Below, one piece after another: positions 44,001-56,225 of a stretch of 64,000 nt of DNA. The notes under the pieces were generated by a model. That model ran no database searches. It worked only from the letters and a program-made list of their open reading frames with translations, and was not told the DNA's origin. This stretch comes from Mactra quadrangularis (Eukaryota; Mollusca; Bivalvia; Venerida; Mactridae): positions 35,973,380 through 36,037,379 of the forward strand of contig CM046303.1 of the NCBI GenBank assembly GCA_025267735.1. Reading direction: 5' to 3'. Every line of letters begins with the position of its first letter. Positions within the stretch are counted from its first letter, which is position 1. The position numbers were made by a program, and so were the translations under genes.

Positions 44001-47000
44001 ACTCGTACAAATATATATTTCGTTATTGCATATGTTCAATAAATAGTAACAAAATCAATGAGAAAGTGCGCCAATATAGCCTCAATGTGGGCAATATATT
44101 CCTTTATTGCATATGTTACTATAAATAGTAACAAAATTGACATAAAAGTGTGCCAACATAGCCTCATTGTGGGCAATATATTCCAGTATTGAGCAAGTGT
44201 GCCCAAATATTGATATTTGGCTCACTTCCTAGTGTGCCAGAAATCAATATTGAGGCAACTTCCGGTCATTATGCACCTGCAGTCTAACAACGGCAGACTT
44301 TCCTCATGTGAAATTCATATGTAATTAGCAGCAAGAAGCTATTCAATTTTACGACATGTGTTTTTTTCATAGTGAAAATTAATAAGATAATCAACAACAA
44401 GACTTGCATTTTATAACAAGTGTTCATTAGATTCCAACGTTTCGGCATTGAAAAATCAAAACAATACATGTGACGTAACGTCAACATGCAAAATAGCATG
44501 TTACGTCAAGAAAAATAAATGTATTTTGTTTTAGAAAAATCATCATTAGATGCAAGAGTCAACATATGCATAAAAAAAGGTTATGAAACAGGGCAAGTGT
44601 GCCTTAAGTAGATATCGGCACACTTTCTCCAGCATTAGCCCTTAGGCCAATACCTAAGCAAGTGTGCAGATATCTTCCTTAAGGCACACTTGCCCTGTTT
44701 AATAACCTCTACATATTGTACAGTAAAATGTATAATAACCTTTAAATATAATCTGTATGGTATTTGCCAATGTAAAAGCATCTTAATTTCTCTTGCTGAA
44801 GATATTTGAATTTTTTCAACCTTTTGTCTTACTGACCTTTGTACAGAGTCATGAGTAAAATGTTTATCTACTATAAAGGCGATTTCGAAAGCAGGCCGTC
44901 ATTTTTGTTCAAGTTAAGTTAAAAACCCGTTATCCTATCTTTTTCTGTATTTTTCGTAAACAAACCATCTAGAGTACGATTTTATTAGTTATTATCAAGC
45001 TGTAGACAATTTTCTCATCACCTTATTATAAAAATATGTTAATGTATCCTTTTATTGTTAAATTTATTTGTAAATCGGGAGTAAATTACGTCATGTGATG
45101 ACACTTTGTTAATTAGTTTCAAATGTTGTCCACTGGGTTTGTTTTTCACACATTCAGCAGTTAGATAAATGTTTGTGAGACACTGTTAATTCCAAAATTC
45201 GTTCAACTGTGACCGCTAGAAACAGGTAAATTGACAACTGGGATAAGATAGAAATACTATACAAAAGGTCAGAGTAATGAGAATTTGTTGAGTGCATTTG
45301 TTAATGTTGAGGGCATAGCATGAAATGTAGCTGCAAACAAAAAATCACTGATTTCTTTGTTTCTGTCATTCTTTGTTCAAAGTTTTTTTAATTTATAGTC
45401 ACAACTACAATATTGAAAATGTGAATAATAAATTAAGGTTGAAAATAAACTCATTTCAATTTTTGATAATTAATTCGTGTTAATTATGATCTCTGTCCCT
45501 CAAATCTGACCAAACTTGGTCCATTCGTTCCTCCCTCTGAACAAAGGCCACTTTTCTCTTTTCCCTTGGCTGGCCGTTGTTCACAGGTTGGACTGTACTT
45601 TGTACCTATGGATTGATATTCCTGCAGTTATAAGCCATCAATTATTTTACAATTTGATAATGATTATATTGAAAACAGAAAAAATACAACAATTTTCTCT
45701 TTATAAGGCACACTATATTCTGCTGCGTACCAAAAGGCAAATACTGTGATAAGTTGTGTGTCTTAGTATAGAGGTGATATTCTCACCATCATTTATAGAA
45801 TGTTTATTCAGCCCGCCCGGCTAGCTCAGTCAGTAGCGCACAAGTCTACTGATCGAGGGGTCATAGGTTCATTCTCTTGATAAGCTTGGTCATGAAATAA
45901 TTTCTATGGCCATTCTCCCTCCTACCACTGATTCTTAATCATGTAGAGCAGTAGTCAGTCACTGACAGAAGTATGTGCCTAGTAGTTGGTTAACAGCTAA
46001 ATCCAGAGATTTAGCCTTTCCAGGAACAGTGAGTAGGTGGACTGACTGCCGTGATATAACCTATACAATGTGTTGCTACAGCGTTTAACCCAACCCGAAA
46101 AAAAATGTTTATTCACATGTATCTTAGTTGAACATTTTACAGATGTCTAGGTCTTCAGACAATAATGACCTGAGATAGATTGATTGCATGTACACTGTTT
46201 TTAAATGTTTATATTCATCCTAATGAATGAAATAAATGTTTTCAAACTGTGAGACATGTCATGTCAGAGGCCAGTATGTGAAAGCTTTATTCTAGTTGAA
46301 CTGTTGAATGATTCTTATTGTATAAAGGTACTGTTAACTCTCTATCACAAAGTTTATGTATATCCAACAGAACCTGATCCAGCAGAGACAGATTGTTGGG
46401 CCCAAGGTTCAGTACCTAGAACATATATACCAAGTCCTATACCAGAACCTATAGAAGAAGAACCTGAGGAGAATCAAGAAGAAGTCAAAGAGGGAGATAT
46501 GGAGCAACAAACAGCTGAAAAGTAAGAACATTTAGTGGGCGTGGCTATGTGTTAGTGGTTACAAAACTGATCACATTATAATCATTGGATAGCCAGCTTT
46601 CAGTTGGTTTAGATCGCATCCAAAAACCTACCTCATAGTTTATTTAAGATAGAACATTATTATACTTGCTTTACGGCAGCTAATATATTCCATGTTGCAA
46701 TTTTGTTTCCCGAGGCATCACATAAAAACATATAAGTGCTACAAAATGGTCATTTTGTCATATCATCATCTCACAGGGCACATGCAAAAATACAATTGTG
46801 CAACATTTTAATCATTTGTAGTGCAATTGCCTAAAGAAGGGCATAACAGAGGTAAAGCCCTTATCAATGCAGCACCTAATGTGGCACTAACTCAGTTGGA
46901 TCCATGTCCAGCCATTGCATGTCCTGCCTACGCTATCAGCACTTTAAATATCCTAAAACAAATTTCACATATTAATGATTGACCAATGTCTTAGCTGAAT

Positions 47001-50000
47001 GATATACTATATGCAGAGGGCCACCAAGGGTTGTAGACAACTGCTTTAAGTACTCAACTTACAAAATGCGCAAAATTTGTTAGTAGCAGGTGTGGCCATG
47101 GGGTTACAATGTTGGAATGGTAATCATTGGATAGCCCTCTCCGTGTTCGAATCCCATCTAAAACCTACACTTTTGTTTCCTTGAGCAAGAAACTTTATCC
47201 AAGTAGCTCAGTATGAGAGACCAGGAAGTGACTTGAAAGTGATAAATCTAATGTGTAAGGACTTGTTTCACACTCAAGCTAAAATAAATTAGTGTAAACT
47301 AAACTAATAAAATTCATTTAAAAATGTCAAATATTTGTTTTTGTTTGAATGTTAACATTAACTTGATATTTATAATTTACAGAGATGTAGTTGTAGAAGA
47401 GGATGCTGAATTAGAAGATCATGTATCAGAAGATGAAGATATTAGTAAACAAGAATCTGAAAGATTAGCTAGAGAAGAACAAGAAAAAGCTAAGGTTACT
47501 ATATGCTTGTAAAACGTAACAATAGACTATATTCGAAATTCAAATATTTGTGTTTTCTTCTCTGGTAAAAACAAACTTTCACAGTTACAATGAAAACATG
47601 TGTAAAAAGAACAATAGGCTTTAATCCATAGTTTGTGCTATTTAGCAAATTTGTTAAATATTTTGTACAACCTGTGCACGGACGGAAAAACCTATAAATT
47701 TGAATTCCAGATTAGGTCTATTTTATCATAGCCTTAGTTGTCTGTAACAGGATCCTACCCTTGGAGTAAAATACAATATTAAATACAGTAAAAGCTTGAA
47801 GGCTTGAACATCATTGGGTCAAACTAGCCGGATAGCTTGAACACTTTACTAGGCACCAATCTTTTTCCCTGTTGGGGCAAACATAACTCGGTCAAACTAT
47901 CAAACCCAAGTCCAGGTCCTGTTGCATATAATTTCACTGTAAAGTTATGGACACTCTTGAACAATAGATTTTCACACTTTGCCAGTAAAATCTGTGTTGA
48001 AATCTCTCATTGTTACATAGGAAAGTAACACAGCATAACAATTGCTTTACAATAGATTCTACCCTTTGAGTTAAATACAATTATATTAAATATGTAGCTT
48101 GAATCATCAATCTACCTAAATATACATGTACTTATCAAAAGATACTTTCGCTGTTTTTGCAAGTTTTTCTGAACTTTTTTTACCTATGTATCATTTGACA
48201 AAACAATTTGCAGTTGTTGAGTTATATTTTTCAAATCACAAACAGAAAATATCTTGATGCTTTATTCAAAACATGTTTCCTTTAGAAATAGAAAATGATA
48301 TCGGACCAGACAAGTCATAAAATTAAATTCTCTATCAAGCTGATATAAGTTTAAAGAGACAAACTTGTGATGTAGTTATGTGAAATATTTATATGATTTT
48401 ATTATTGAGATGGTTTGACCGCATGGAATGTAGCACAAGCTGGACCTCCCAAGTCAGAGACTTAAACGTTACTACACATTGGGGTAAAGGCAGACCAAAG
48501 CTAACCTGGGAAGACCTGGTTAAGTGTGATCGGCAGGTACAGAAAATGGATGGCACCAACCCTCAATACCGCCAATCATGGAAGACTTTACTCCAGACGA
48601 GACAGACAGGCCTCACCCTTGCCAAAGGAATAATCAATGGCCTGTTTAAACTACACTGGATAATGATGATGATGATGATGATGAATATATATTGTTGTTT
48701 ATTATAATAAAAAATAAGGTCCATTTGAAGAGGCTTATGGATGTAAGTCTGCTTCATGATATAAATGTATATAATAATTTATTTTCATAGGCTGAAGCAG
48801 AGAAAAAGAAGAAACGAAAGTTCAAGCCATATACTGGTCGTATGAAATCACCAAGTCTCAAAGTAACTGAATCATTAGAACAGACAGAGATGACTTTACT
48901 TACACAAGAAATTATGGCTAGTATGCCACCACCACCTCAAGAAAAATTGACAGGATTAGTTACCATGCCTGCATCATGTCATTCTATATTAAAGGTTAGT
49001 AGGTTGTTGAGCGGTCATCCATTACAACGATAGCACTGTATTATCGATATTTATTTTCCCATCAATAATCAATATGCATTTTGAAATATCGATAAATATG
49101 CCTTAGTATATCGGTAATTAAATAAAAGTCACTATTAAAAGTCAAATTGGTGAAACGAACCTTCTATAGTAAGTGGAAACAGGTGCGCTGTCATAATATG
49201 AACTGATAGGTGTAAAACATTGACGGCACCCCCATTGAGGATATAGCTCTAGTCCACATAAGGTATAACATTCATGACAAATATACATCTATTATGAGTT
49301 TATGACAACATAAATGGTCTGTATAGTACTGCAGTGAAGGTATCAATATTTATCGGTGTATCGTCAATACTTAATTCTCAATAATGTTGATATTCTCAGA
49401 GCCTAATCAATGACAGCTCTAGTAGGTTGTACTTGACTATATTGTCAACTTGGATTGTTTTGATGACCTTGTTATGCTCATTGATTATAAATATAAGGGG
49501 TGTAACAATATGGTAAAAACTGTATTGCAATACATGCATATTGCTATACACAAAACCCTTATTGCAATTTATTTAAATACATATTTTTTTCTCTGCATGG
49601 ACAAGCAAAGCATGAATTAATGCACATATAATTATCGTCTTTATTGGATCAACATCACATATATGCGCATATTTTAAGATGATCTCCTAAACAAAGGTTT
49701 GCATGATTTTAGTAAAATGGACTATATGTTAAAAATATAAATAATCATGTTTATGAAATAAGTAATCTATCTGTTTCCTGTATAATATCTTTTTTGGAAC
49801 CCTTTCTGTCCATCCCCAGAGGTCAAGAGAAGTTTGATCTATATTGGTTTGTTTGTGACAAAAATATCGCAGGTTCAGCGCAAGACGGTTGTAACTCCCT
49901 CTTCTTATATTGAGTTACGGCCGTCTTCCGCTAAACCTGCGATATATAACTCACAAAATAACATTTTAAAAAATAAAAGTTTTTCATCATGTGTCAGTTT

Positions 50001-53000
50001 AATTGGTTGAACTCCAATATTGGTTGGATGGCTGATAGTGAGAGTTTATGCTGTTGATGTATCAACTCCTTATGTTATATATTTTTAATACTCGTCACTA
50101 TGCAGGTCTCAAATTTAACAAAAAATTTGGACTTGCAATTTTTTGCAAGTTGATTTTATTTCAAATCACTAAATGAAAAAACCCCTTGCATTTTTTTTCT
50201 CCAAATTGTAATAGCATACACAGTAACTATTCATATATGCATTATAAAAGCAACAACTTCTCAAGTACAATACTTAATTATACATTGAACAAGTGTGTTA
50301 TTGTGGAATAGGCAAAGAATATCAAACATGTTTTACTGTGAATCTTCAATCATATTGAAACATCGATCTAACTGGCCTTTTCAATGCCCACTTGAGGCTC
50401 ATATTTTGCAATGATTTCAACTCACAAAATTTTGCCAATATTTTATAACTTAGATTATTTATCATGTGTTAAATATTCATATTTTTGTATAGGTACAAGC
50501 AGGACGACCACCAGGAAACAAAGATGTAGAATATGATGATTACGGTAATGTTGTAGCTGTGATAAAATTAAATCCTGAAAGATTACCTAATCATAGAATC
50601 AAAGTTAACTATCAGGTAGTTGATCCCGCAGTAGAAGCTGCCCAAGCTAGATTAGAAGCCATGAAAACTGGTAGATATGTAGCACCTAGACCTAAAAGAA
50701 AAATACAGAAAAAAGAAGAAAAAGACGAAACTATTCAAAGTAAGTGGATTTTTACACATCTTTTATCCTTTTACTGGTTGCAACATAAGTGAAAAGTGGC
50801 CATTTTTTCACCTTAGCGCGCTAGGAATATTTCAAGATGCTCTTATTTCATTACTAATTGAGTCTTTTTTTATTAAATAAAAATTATTTCTGTGTTCTGA
50901 ATTGCTGAAAAAAGCAGAATTAAAAAATTTGTGCTAAATTATTTTTTACCTTTACTTTTTTTATTAAATATGAACTAACTGTTTCTTACCTGAGATATAA
51001 GTTGAATTTCTACTATTACCCTTTATCAATCCTTTATTTTTTGCCTAAAATTAAGTATTTAAAGTCTTGTTTTTACTAAAACCATATTTAAGGGACTGTG
51101 ATGAACGAAATCGTCTACATACGGTATTCAAATATTTGGGTTTTTCCCTGAGGTACAAAATTATACCATCAAAATGAAAATACATTTTGTGTGTGTACAA
51201 AGAACAGAAGGATTTAATCTGTATTTGAGCCACCTGTGCAGTGTGCACAGATGGAAAACCCATAATTTTGAGTTCCAAATAAGGTCTACTAATACCATGT
51301 ATATTGTTACATATTTTCAGCTGAAACCTCAAGTCAATACCCAACAAAGACACCACTGCCTCCTCCAATGGTAAATATATATTTCTTTATTATCTTTTAG
51401 TATAGCATGCTTTGATAAGTATGGTTGATTTGATTAGTATTGTCAACTAATTGATTTATATGTTTTATATGTTTTATTGTTTATGTAGAACACTTTTAGA
51501 CAACATAAATATGAATGATGGCATTGGTCCTCACTGTGGCACTTCAGGAGAAAATATAAATATGCTCAAGTTCTTCTGTTATTCCTTATATGACAGGGGC
51601 CAATTTCAGACACCTTCCACTTATGAAGTTTTGAAATCATACAATTATCCCAATGTATAGTAGACATTGTAGAATGAGTCATTTTAACCCGTATCATGCT
51701 GTATTCCTAACTTCTGTTAAGCTCAGCTCACTATTGAATTAATTTAGATAATCAGAGTGATAACCTGAACAATGTGTCTAGGATGCACTAAGCAGTGAGA
51801 AGACAATAAGATCGACATGACCTGTAATCGCTCTTAGCATGATAAGGGTTTAAGATCATATTGATTATTCACCCAGGATTTTAGATGTCTTGTAGATAAA
51901 TCATGAACATATGTATTTGAAGGCATTTTCTATAGTTATTCTTCGATAATATAATCAAAGAGTGATAAAATGTTACCCAGTCTTCTGAAGGTGCAACTTA
52001 CACATTGAAATTGTTAACAACACTTCTGTATTTTGGAATAACAAGGCTTATTCATACTCGTTTTATTCATTGGTATAATGTATAAGAAAGCTTTATGAAG
52101 TATCATACCATTTCATTGTCCATTTTAAATGCTGCTTACTATTTTATACTTTATTTCATGTACACATCTTGAAAGTGTGATGAAAATTTGAATGCGAAGT
52201 TTACACAGAGAATATTTCAATTAAATTTTTTATTTATCATTACAGATAGAGACTATGGAAATTGCCCCTGGTGTTATGGTAAAAGAAGGTGGTAGAATAA
52301 AACAAGGACCAGCTAGGGTAGGTTATAACTTTTGTGAACAAGCTACTTACTATAAACTATATCATTCTAATTAAACCTAATCTGGAATTCTATTTGGGGT
52401 TTTCCTTGCAGTACAAACAGCTTTTCATTGCTACAGTGAAAACATGTTATACAAGAACAATAGGATTTAATCCTATCTTGTGCTTTTCAGCAATAACGTG
52501 TAAAAATCTTTGTTTGTACCGCCAGTGCACCGATGGATAAACCCGTACATTGGAGTTCCGAATTTGGTGTATTTTTGTGTGTTAATATAGGTAATAAATC
52601 TCAATCCATTGTTATCTAACAGTGAAGTTCAGCAATTTAATCACAAAGAGGACATAGTAGTAGTATAATATATGCCCCTGGTTCTTATTTTTTTTTTAAA
52701 TTACTTTTACATCTTAGAGTACAACTATTCTATTCAGTAAAACTGTTGATCTTGAGACAGTTTTATCTAATGATTAATATTTAATACATCATATACATGT
52801 AATTAACTTATCTTTAAATCTTACTTTTCTTGTGTGCACATTCTGGCAGGATATCAGATTATTGATGTTGGCTAGCGTTTGCAAGATTTTATCGGTGAAT
52901 AATCAATTGGCATTGTATTATTGATTGAATATATAACCCAGGTCGGTATCACAGTTAGTAGAATTCCAGGATTTCGAATCTAGTGTCCCGAAGGGGTAAG

Positions 53001-53450
53001 GGTTAGAATCCCACTTGGGGAGGTTATACCCTTCCATGAAAATTTGACAATAATGTAAATTTTTCTCCATTAATAAGGTATATGGAGAAGTTTCGAGCCT
53101 TGTGGAAGGGTAGATGAGTACTAGTTATACACAAGGGCCCAGGAAAGCTAGGTTAGGTGTGCTGGATGTCGTAAAATGACCTTAATTGTGTTGACGTGGC
53201 TTTAAACCCAGTAAAAATAATATTGATTGAATAATTTTTTTTATAATTACAGTATATTAGAAGAATGGACACAAGTCAAACCCAGAAAGGATTAAAACCA
53301 GTCTCAACACAACAGATTACACCACGTTTAGATGTCTCTGATATTTTAGATAGACATACACCAATATTACGTCCTATTCACGATAACTCTCCACTTCCTC
53401 CTATAATGGCAATACCCCACCCACCACAGAAACCTAAAATTTCAACCTGA
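41083..53450 (+). CDS. C2orf81: C2orf81 homologue (ten coding exons)
   Basis: Coding exons: 41083-41198, 41946-42108, 43606-43675, 46371-46521, 47383-47494, 48791-48994, 50493-50739, 51321-51370, 52246-52317, 53253-53450. All phases agree, giving 460 aa. Identity rests on SRAEKGGKPP then VSHEIVPGKF near the N-terminus, LDKCFDLYIQKQVIPFTVSE followed by WQFLTRDEGE, ETDCWAQGSVP, the NPERLPNHRIKVNYQVVDP block, and EIAPGVMVKEGGRIKQGP near the end, in the same order as vertebrate C2orf81. The middle is acidic and KE-rich (residues about 150-225). The biochemical role is unknown; the vertebrate gene is reported mainly in testis. Exon 5 has a weak donor (AAG|GTTACT). The gene is divergent from ENKD1 and convergent with RPS19BP1. 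Confidence 0.88.
41270..41420. repeat. Dispersed repeat (partner at 56.88-57.02 kb)
   Basis: TTTCAAAATCATGCGATTTT, ACAATTATTAAGGCCCAAAT, AACAAAAGGGTCTCTATAAT and GATTTTGCTGGTCTTAATAG recur in the same order and orientation at 56881-57015. It lies in C2orf81 intron 1 at one end and the RPS19BP1 intron at the other. Confidence 0.65.
44022..44190. repeat. Tandem pair of ~85-bp units
   Basis: The unit ATTGCATATGTT ... AATAGTAACAAAAT ... GTGGGCAATATATTCC occurs twice in succession with few differences. GCGCCAATATAGCCTCAATG corresponds to GTGCCAACATAGCCTCATTG. Confidence 0.65.
44587..44700. repeat. Hairpin element with ~40-bp arms
   Basis: AAACAGGGCAAGTGTGCCTT at the left mirrors AAGGCACACTTGCCCTGTTT at the right. 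The arms continue through GATATCGGCACACTT and its near complement. Confidence 0.75.
45811..46103 (+). repeat. tRNA-Lys-derived SINE, copy 2, with target duplication
   Basis: The head GCCCGGCTAGCTCAGTCAGT matches tRNA-Lys. Body and tail match the copy at 25150, ending TTTAACCCAACCCG and an A-run. AATGTTTATTCA lies directly before (45799-45810) and after (46104-46115), a 12-bp target-site duplication typical of LINE-mobilised insertion. Confidence 0.88.
46533..46680 (+). repeat. tRNA-Ser-like SINE, copy 2
   Basis: GGGCGTGGCTATGTGTTAGT and AATCATTGGATAGCCAGCTT match the tRNA-Ser-like head seen antisense at 23935-24085. It starts about 10 bp after the exon 4 donor of C2orf81. Confidence 0.55.
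47088..47290 (+). repeat. tRNA-Ser-like SINE, copy 3
   Basis: GGTGTGGCCATGGGGTTACA, TAATCATTGGATAGCC and the B-box-like GTGTTCGAATCCC are followed by the body word TTTCCTTGAGCAAGAAACTT. It lies in C2orf81 intron 4, upstream of exon 5. Confidence 0.65.
47540..47730. repeat. ~190-bp dispersed repeat, copy 1 of 3
   Basis: TGAAAACATGTGTAAAAAGA, ACAATAGGCTTTAATCC, CCTGTGCACGGACGGAAAAA and GAATTCCAGATTAGGTCTA recur in diverged form at 51105-51300 and 52380-52575, in the same order. The family is unknown. Confidence 0.6.
48393..48690 (+). mobile_element. LINE 3'-end fragment with ATG-repeat tail
   Basis: The translation LLRWFDRMECST ... GKGRPKLTWEDLVKCD ... GLTLAKGIINGLF matches the widespread LINE C-terminal motif (RWxGHxxR ... 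GRPKxTW). It runs into a TGATGA trinucleotide tail at 48661-48683. It is a 5'-truncated relic inside C2orf81 intron 5. Confidence 0.75.
49036..49413. repeat. ~370-bp dispersed repeat, copy 1
   Basis: Shares with 54010-54359, in order, AATATGCATTTTGAAATATC, AACATTGACGGCACC, GCTCTAGTCCACA, TTCATGACAAATATAC, GAGTTTATGACAACATAAAT and CAATCAATGACAGCTCT/CTAATCAATGACAGCTCT. One copy is in C2orf81 intron 6 and one downstream of the gene. Confidence 0.75.
49864..49945. repeat. Small hairpin element, ~34-bp arms
   Basis: ATATCGCAGGTTCAGCGCAA and GACGGTTGTAACTC mirror GAGTTACGGCCGTC and TTCCGCTAAACCTGCGATAT. It is related to the hairpin at 29507-29575 in its TTTAGC and GTAACTC arms. Confidence 0.75.
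51105..51300. repeat. ~190-bp dispersed repeat, copy 2 of 3
   Basis: Contains CAAATATTTGGGTTTTTCCC, GGATTTAATCTGTATT, GTGCACAGATGGAAAACCC and GAGTTCCAAATAAGGTCTA. It ends about 20 bp before exon 8 of C2orf81, so it abuts the acceptor region. Confidence 0.55.
52380..52575. repeat. ~190-bp dispersed repeat, copy 3 of 3
   Basis: Contains TGAAAACATGTTATACAAGA, ACAATAGGATTTAATCC, CAGTGCACCGATGGATAAAC and GAGTTCCGAATTTGGTGTA. It starts about 60 bp after exon 9 of C2orf81. Confidence 0.6.
52932..53220 (+). repeat. SINE with 13-bp target duplication next to C2orf81 exon 10
   Basis: TATTGATTGAATA is present exactly at 52919-52931 and 53221-53233. Between them is 289 bp with a B-box-like GGTTAGAATCCCAC, a body including AGCCTTGTGGAAGGG, and the tail CGTGGCTTTAAACCCAGTAA. 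The exon 10 acceptor AG is at 53251-53252, so the insertion ends 18 nt before it. The head differs from the tRNA-Lys and tRNA-Ser families above. Confidence 0.8.
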
Positions 53451-56225
53451 AGTTGATGAGAGTAGTCTCTTTTTTCTACAATATGCTAGTGACTTAAGGA
53501 GTTATTGTGACTTCAATAAGTGATTTTACCTAACATTAATTTGGAATAAACACATTAACAATTAACAAGAGAAAAATAATTGTTTTTAATGAAACCTACA
53601 TACATGTTTACTTGTGGAATTGAATTTAATATATATTAGTTATAGTGGAAGAGACTCACATATATTTTAGTGTTCAAAAGAGACATAGGCACAAGTTAAT
53701 ATATTGTAAGACCAAATGTAAACAATATAATTCTTTCAGTAAATTGTCCATTTAAGGGACAGATTGTACAACTCAGTTTATCATTCTCTTCTAGTAGAAG
53801 TACATGTATATGTGAAAAAGAGTAAGATTAACTGAGTTATTTAATTCTTTATTGTAATACAAGTTGTCCCATTTATAATAATTACACATCACTGCAGTTT
53901 GACGAGTTAGTTTTCCGTTACTAAGTCACATGTAGTTATGACTGTTGTTTTTTCATTTGAATTGTGTTCTTGTAGAGCTGTCATCAATTCCAACAATGTC
54001 GCTGTATCATCGATATTCATTTTCCTATCAATAGTTAATATGCATTTTGAAATATCGATATATGACAAATTTATGTGACAATTCTTCTATCGTAAGTGAA
54101 AACATGTGCACTGTCATAATATGAGCTGATAGGTCTAAAACATTGACGGCACCACCATTGAAAAAATAGCTCTAGTCCACAGAAGGTGTAACATTCATGA
54201 CAAATATACTTATATCATGAGTTTATGACAACATAAATGGTCTTCATGGTACTGCAGTTAAGGAATCGATATATACATGTATATCGATGTATCGTCAATA
54301 TTTATTTCTTGATACATCGATATCGTTGATACACTTCAAGCCCAATCAATGACAGCTCTATGTCCTTGTGTATAAAACTTTTGACATAGACTATTTATGG
54401 AGGTAGCATTTATTGCTTAAATGTTAGTAAAAACTTGAATGAATTCCACTTGTTATATATGGTAGAAGTATGAAATAGTACTTGGATATTTATCACTTAT
54501 CTATAAATTGCTATGCAATTCTTCATTCCTAGTGTACACAGTTTTATAAATGATTAAAATAATTTACTGTTTTAAATAAGTGTAAGTGGCCTAAATAAAG
54601 GTTTAGCTTTTTTGTGTTTAAAACAGGACTAGAACCTGGGTATTCATGTTCACTACTAAACACTAGTTAATGCTGTTTTTGAGTTGGGTGGTATCAGACT
54701 GTTTTAGGTATTGTTTTTTACAGTAATGGTTATTCCGTCCTTAGTTTTATTATCATTATTATTAATGTTATGAAGATATGTATTGATGCATATAACTGGT
54801 CAAAATTTATTTCTTAAATGTGCTGCTGAACTTAAAAATACTTGGGACCCAATGCCTAAGGTTATCACTATGTATTGTTTCATCCCCTGGAACCCTTGCT
54901 TTGATTTTTACTACTTATTACTTTTGATGTAAAGTGGGTACCAGAGGACAAAGCACTAGGTAGCAATATCCTTAGAAAACTGCCAATTGGATATATTTTA
55001 TAATTCATTTGTATTATCACATGCCAGCCAAATGATAAGTTACCTGTTGTATAATTTTATACTGTTATAATTTACTTATTGTGTCCATGTTGTGTACACC
55101 TATAGTGTACTAGTTGTGTACATGATTAATTTGTTGTGTACTAGTTGTGTACATGCTTATCATTGTGTACACTAACAGTTTGAGTCTGTGATAGTGTACA
55201 TTTTATCGTTTTGAATACATAAGTAATAAAATAAATACAAACAATTACACTGTTATTTATTATGTAACATTTTATATATACATAGTGGGAAGTTGAAAGT
55301 TTTGACAATATGGAAAACCTGCTTCCAAAATACTGAAATAGATTTCATACTAAATACATAAAGTAATTTTATTCTCAAAATACTGAAATCAGTATTAAAA
55401 CTGAAAAAACTTTCAATCATGTATAATATAAAATTAATTTATTATTATTATGCATTAGGTTCATTCCAGCTCAAATCAACCAGATGCCTCAAGGCCACCC
55501 TCTCATATCTTTCTGTGATATAGGCTAGCTGTCTAGACATGGCCTCAAAAGGCTATTCATATGATGCAAAATTACCCACCTTTACTTTAAAACCCAGTCA
55601 TTTAAAGTGCTTAAGATACTGACTAAATGTTTAAGTTTTGTCCATGAATACACATGACCCTGCACCTTACCTAAAAAACACTGGCATATACAAAAAGGAC
55701 ATAAACTTGGCACTTTCAAAGAGTTTTTGGATCAACTTTAAGCTTGATTCGACTATTACTACATTCAACCATTCAGTTAGAATAGATATTGATCTAAATA
55801 CATTCAAGCATCTCTAAGAACCACAATCAGCCTCATCAAGGATTATATTGCAAGTGTGTACAGGATCTTTATTGCACTGCACCACAGACAGTATATTAAA
55901 GTGACATGCATGATAAAAGGGAGTTAACTCCATGAAAAATCTTGCACACTCCAAACACAATATAAAAGGGAGACAGCTTAGTTGCTAAAGCCTATTGTCA
56001 AGGAGGATTCCTTTGTTCTCTTCATTAAAATTTACTTAAGTTTAACAAGTTCTGCCACACAGTTCTGTTCTTTGGTCTTAGTACTATACTCAGTACTACT
56101 GATTACTGATGCAGACTACTTGCAAAAAGTTTTAAAGGCGAGGTTACATTTTATCATTAAAACAAAGATAAATAATCAAATTCAAAACAATTTATTTACA
56201 AAATAACCCTATAACACAATCAGTA
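53451..56225. other. Convergent intergenic region between C2orf81 and RPS19BP1
   Basis: C2orf81 3' UTR should occupy the first part (AATAAA near 53543). A dispersed repeat lies at 54010-54359. Near 55435-55560, the minus strand reads a GATTTGAGCTGGAATGAACC and AATGCATAATAATAATAA ending that looks like a LINE tail. No further gene is recognised. Confidence 0.5.
54010..54359. repeat. ~350-bp dispersed repeat, copy 2
   Basis: Same family and orientation as 49036-49413, with extra ATCGATA-type palindromic words near both ends. Confidence 0.75.

Larger units (their letters stand above)
43676..46370. other. C2orf81 intron 3, repeat-rich
   Basis: 2.7 kb containing an 85-bp direct repeat (44022-44190), a hairpin (44587-44700) and a tRNA-Lys SINE (45811-46103). 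The rest is AT-rich without a recognised feature. Confidence 0.6.

Noticed and set aside
48393..48707. Host exon of C2orf81 between exons 5 and 6
   Set aside because: The peptide is a LINE C-terminal motif followed by a trinucleotide tail, and exons 5 and 6 join in phase without it.
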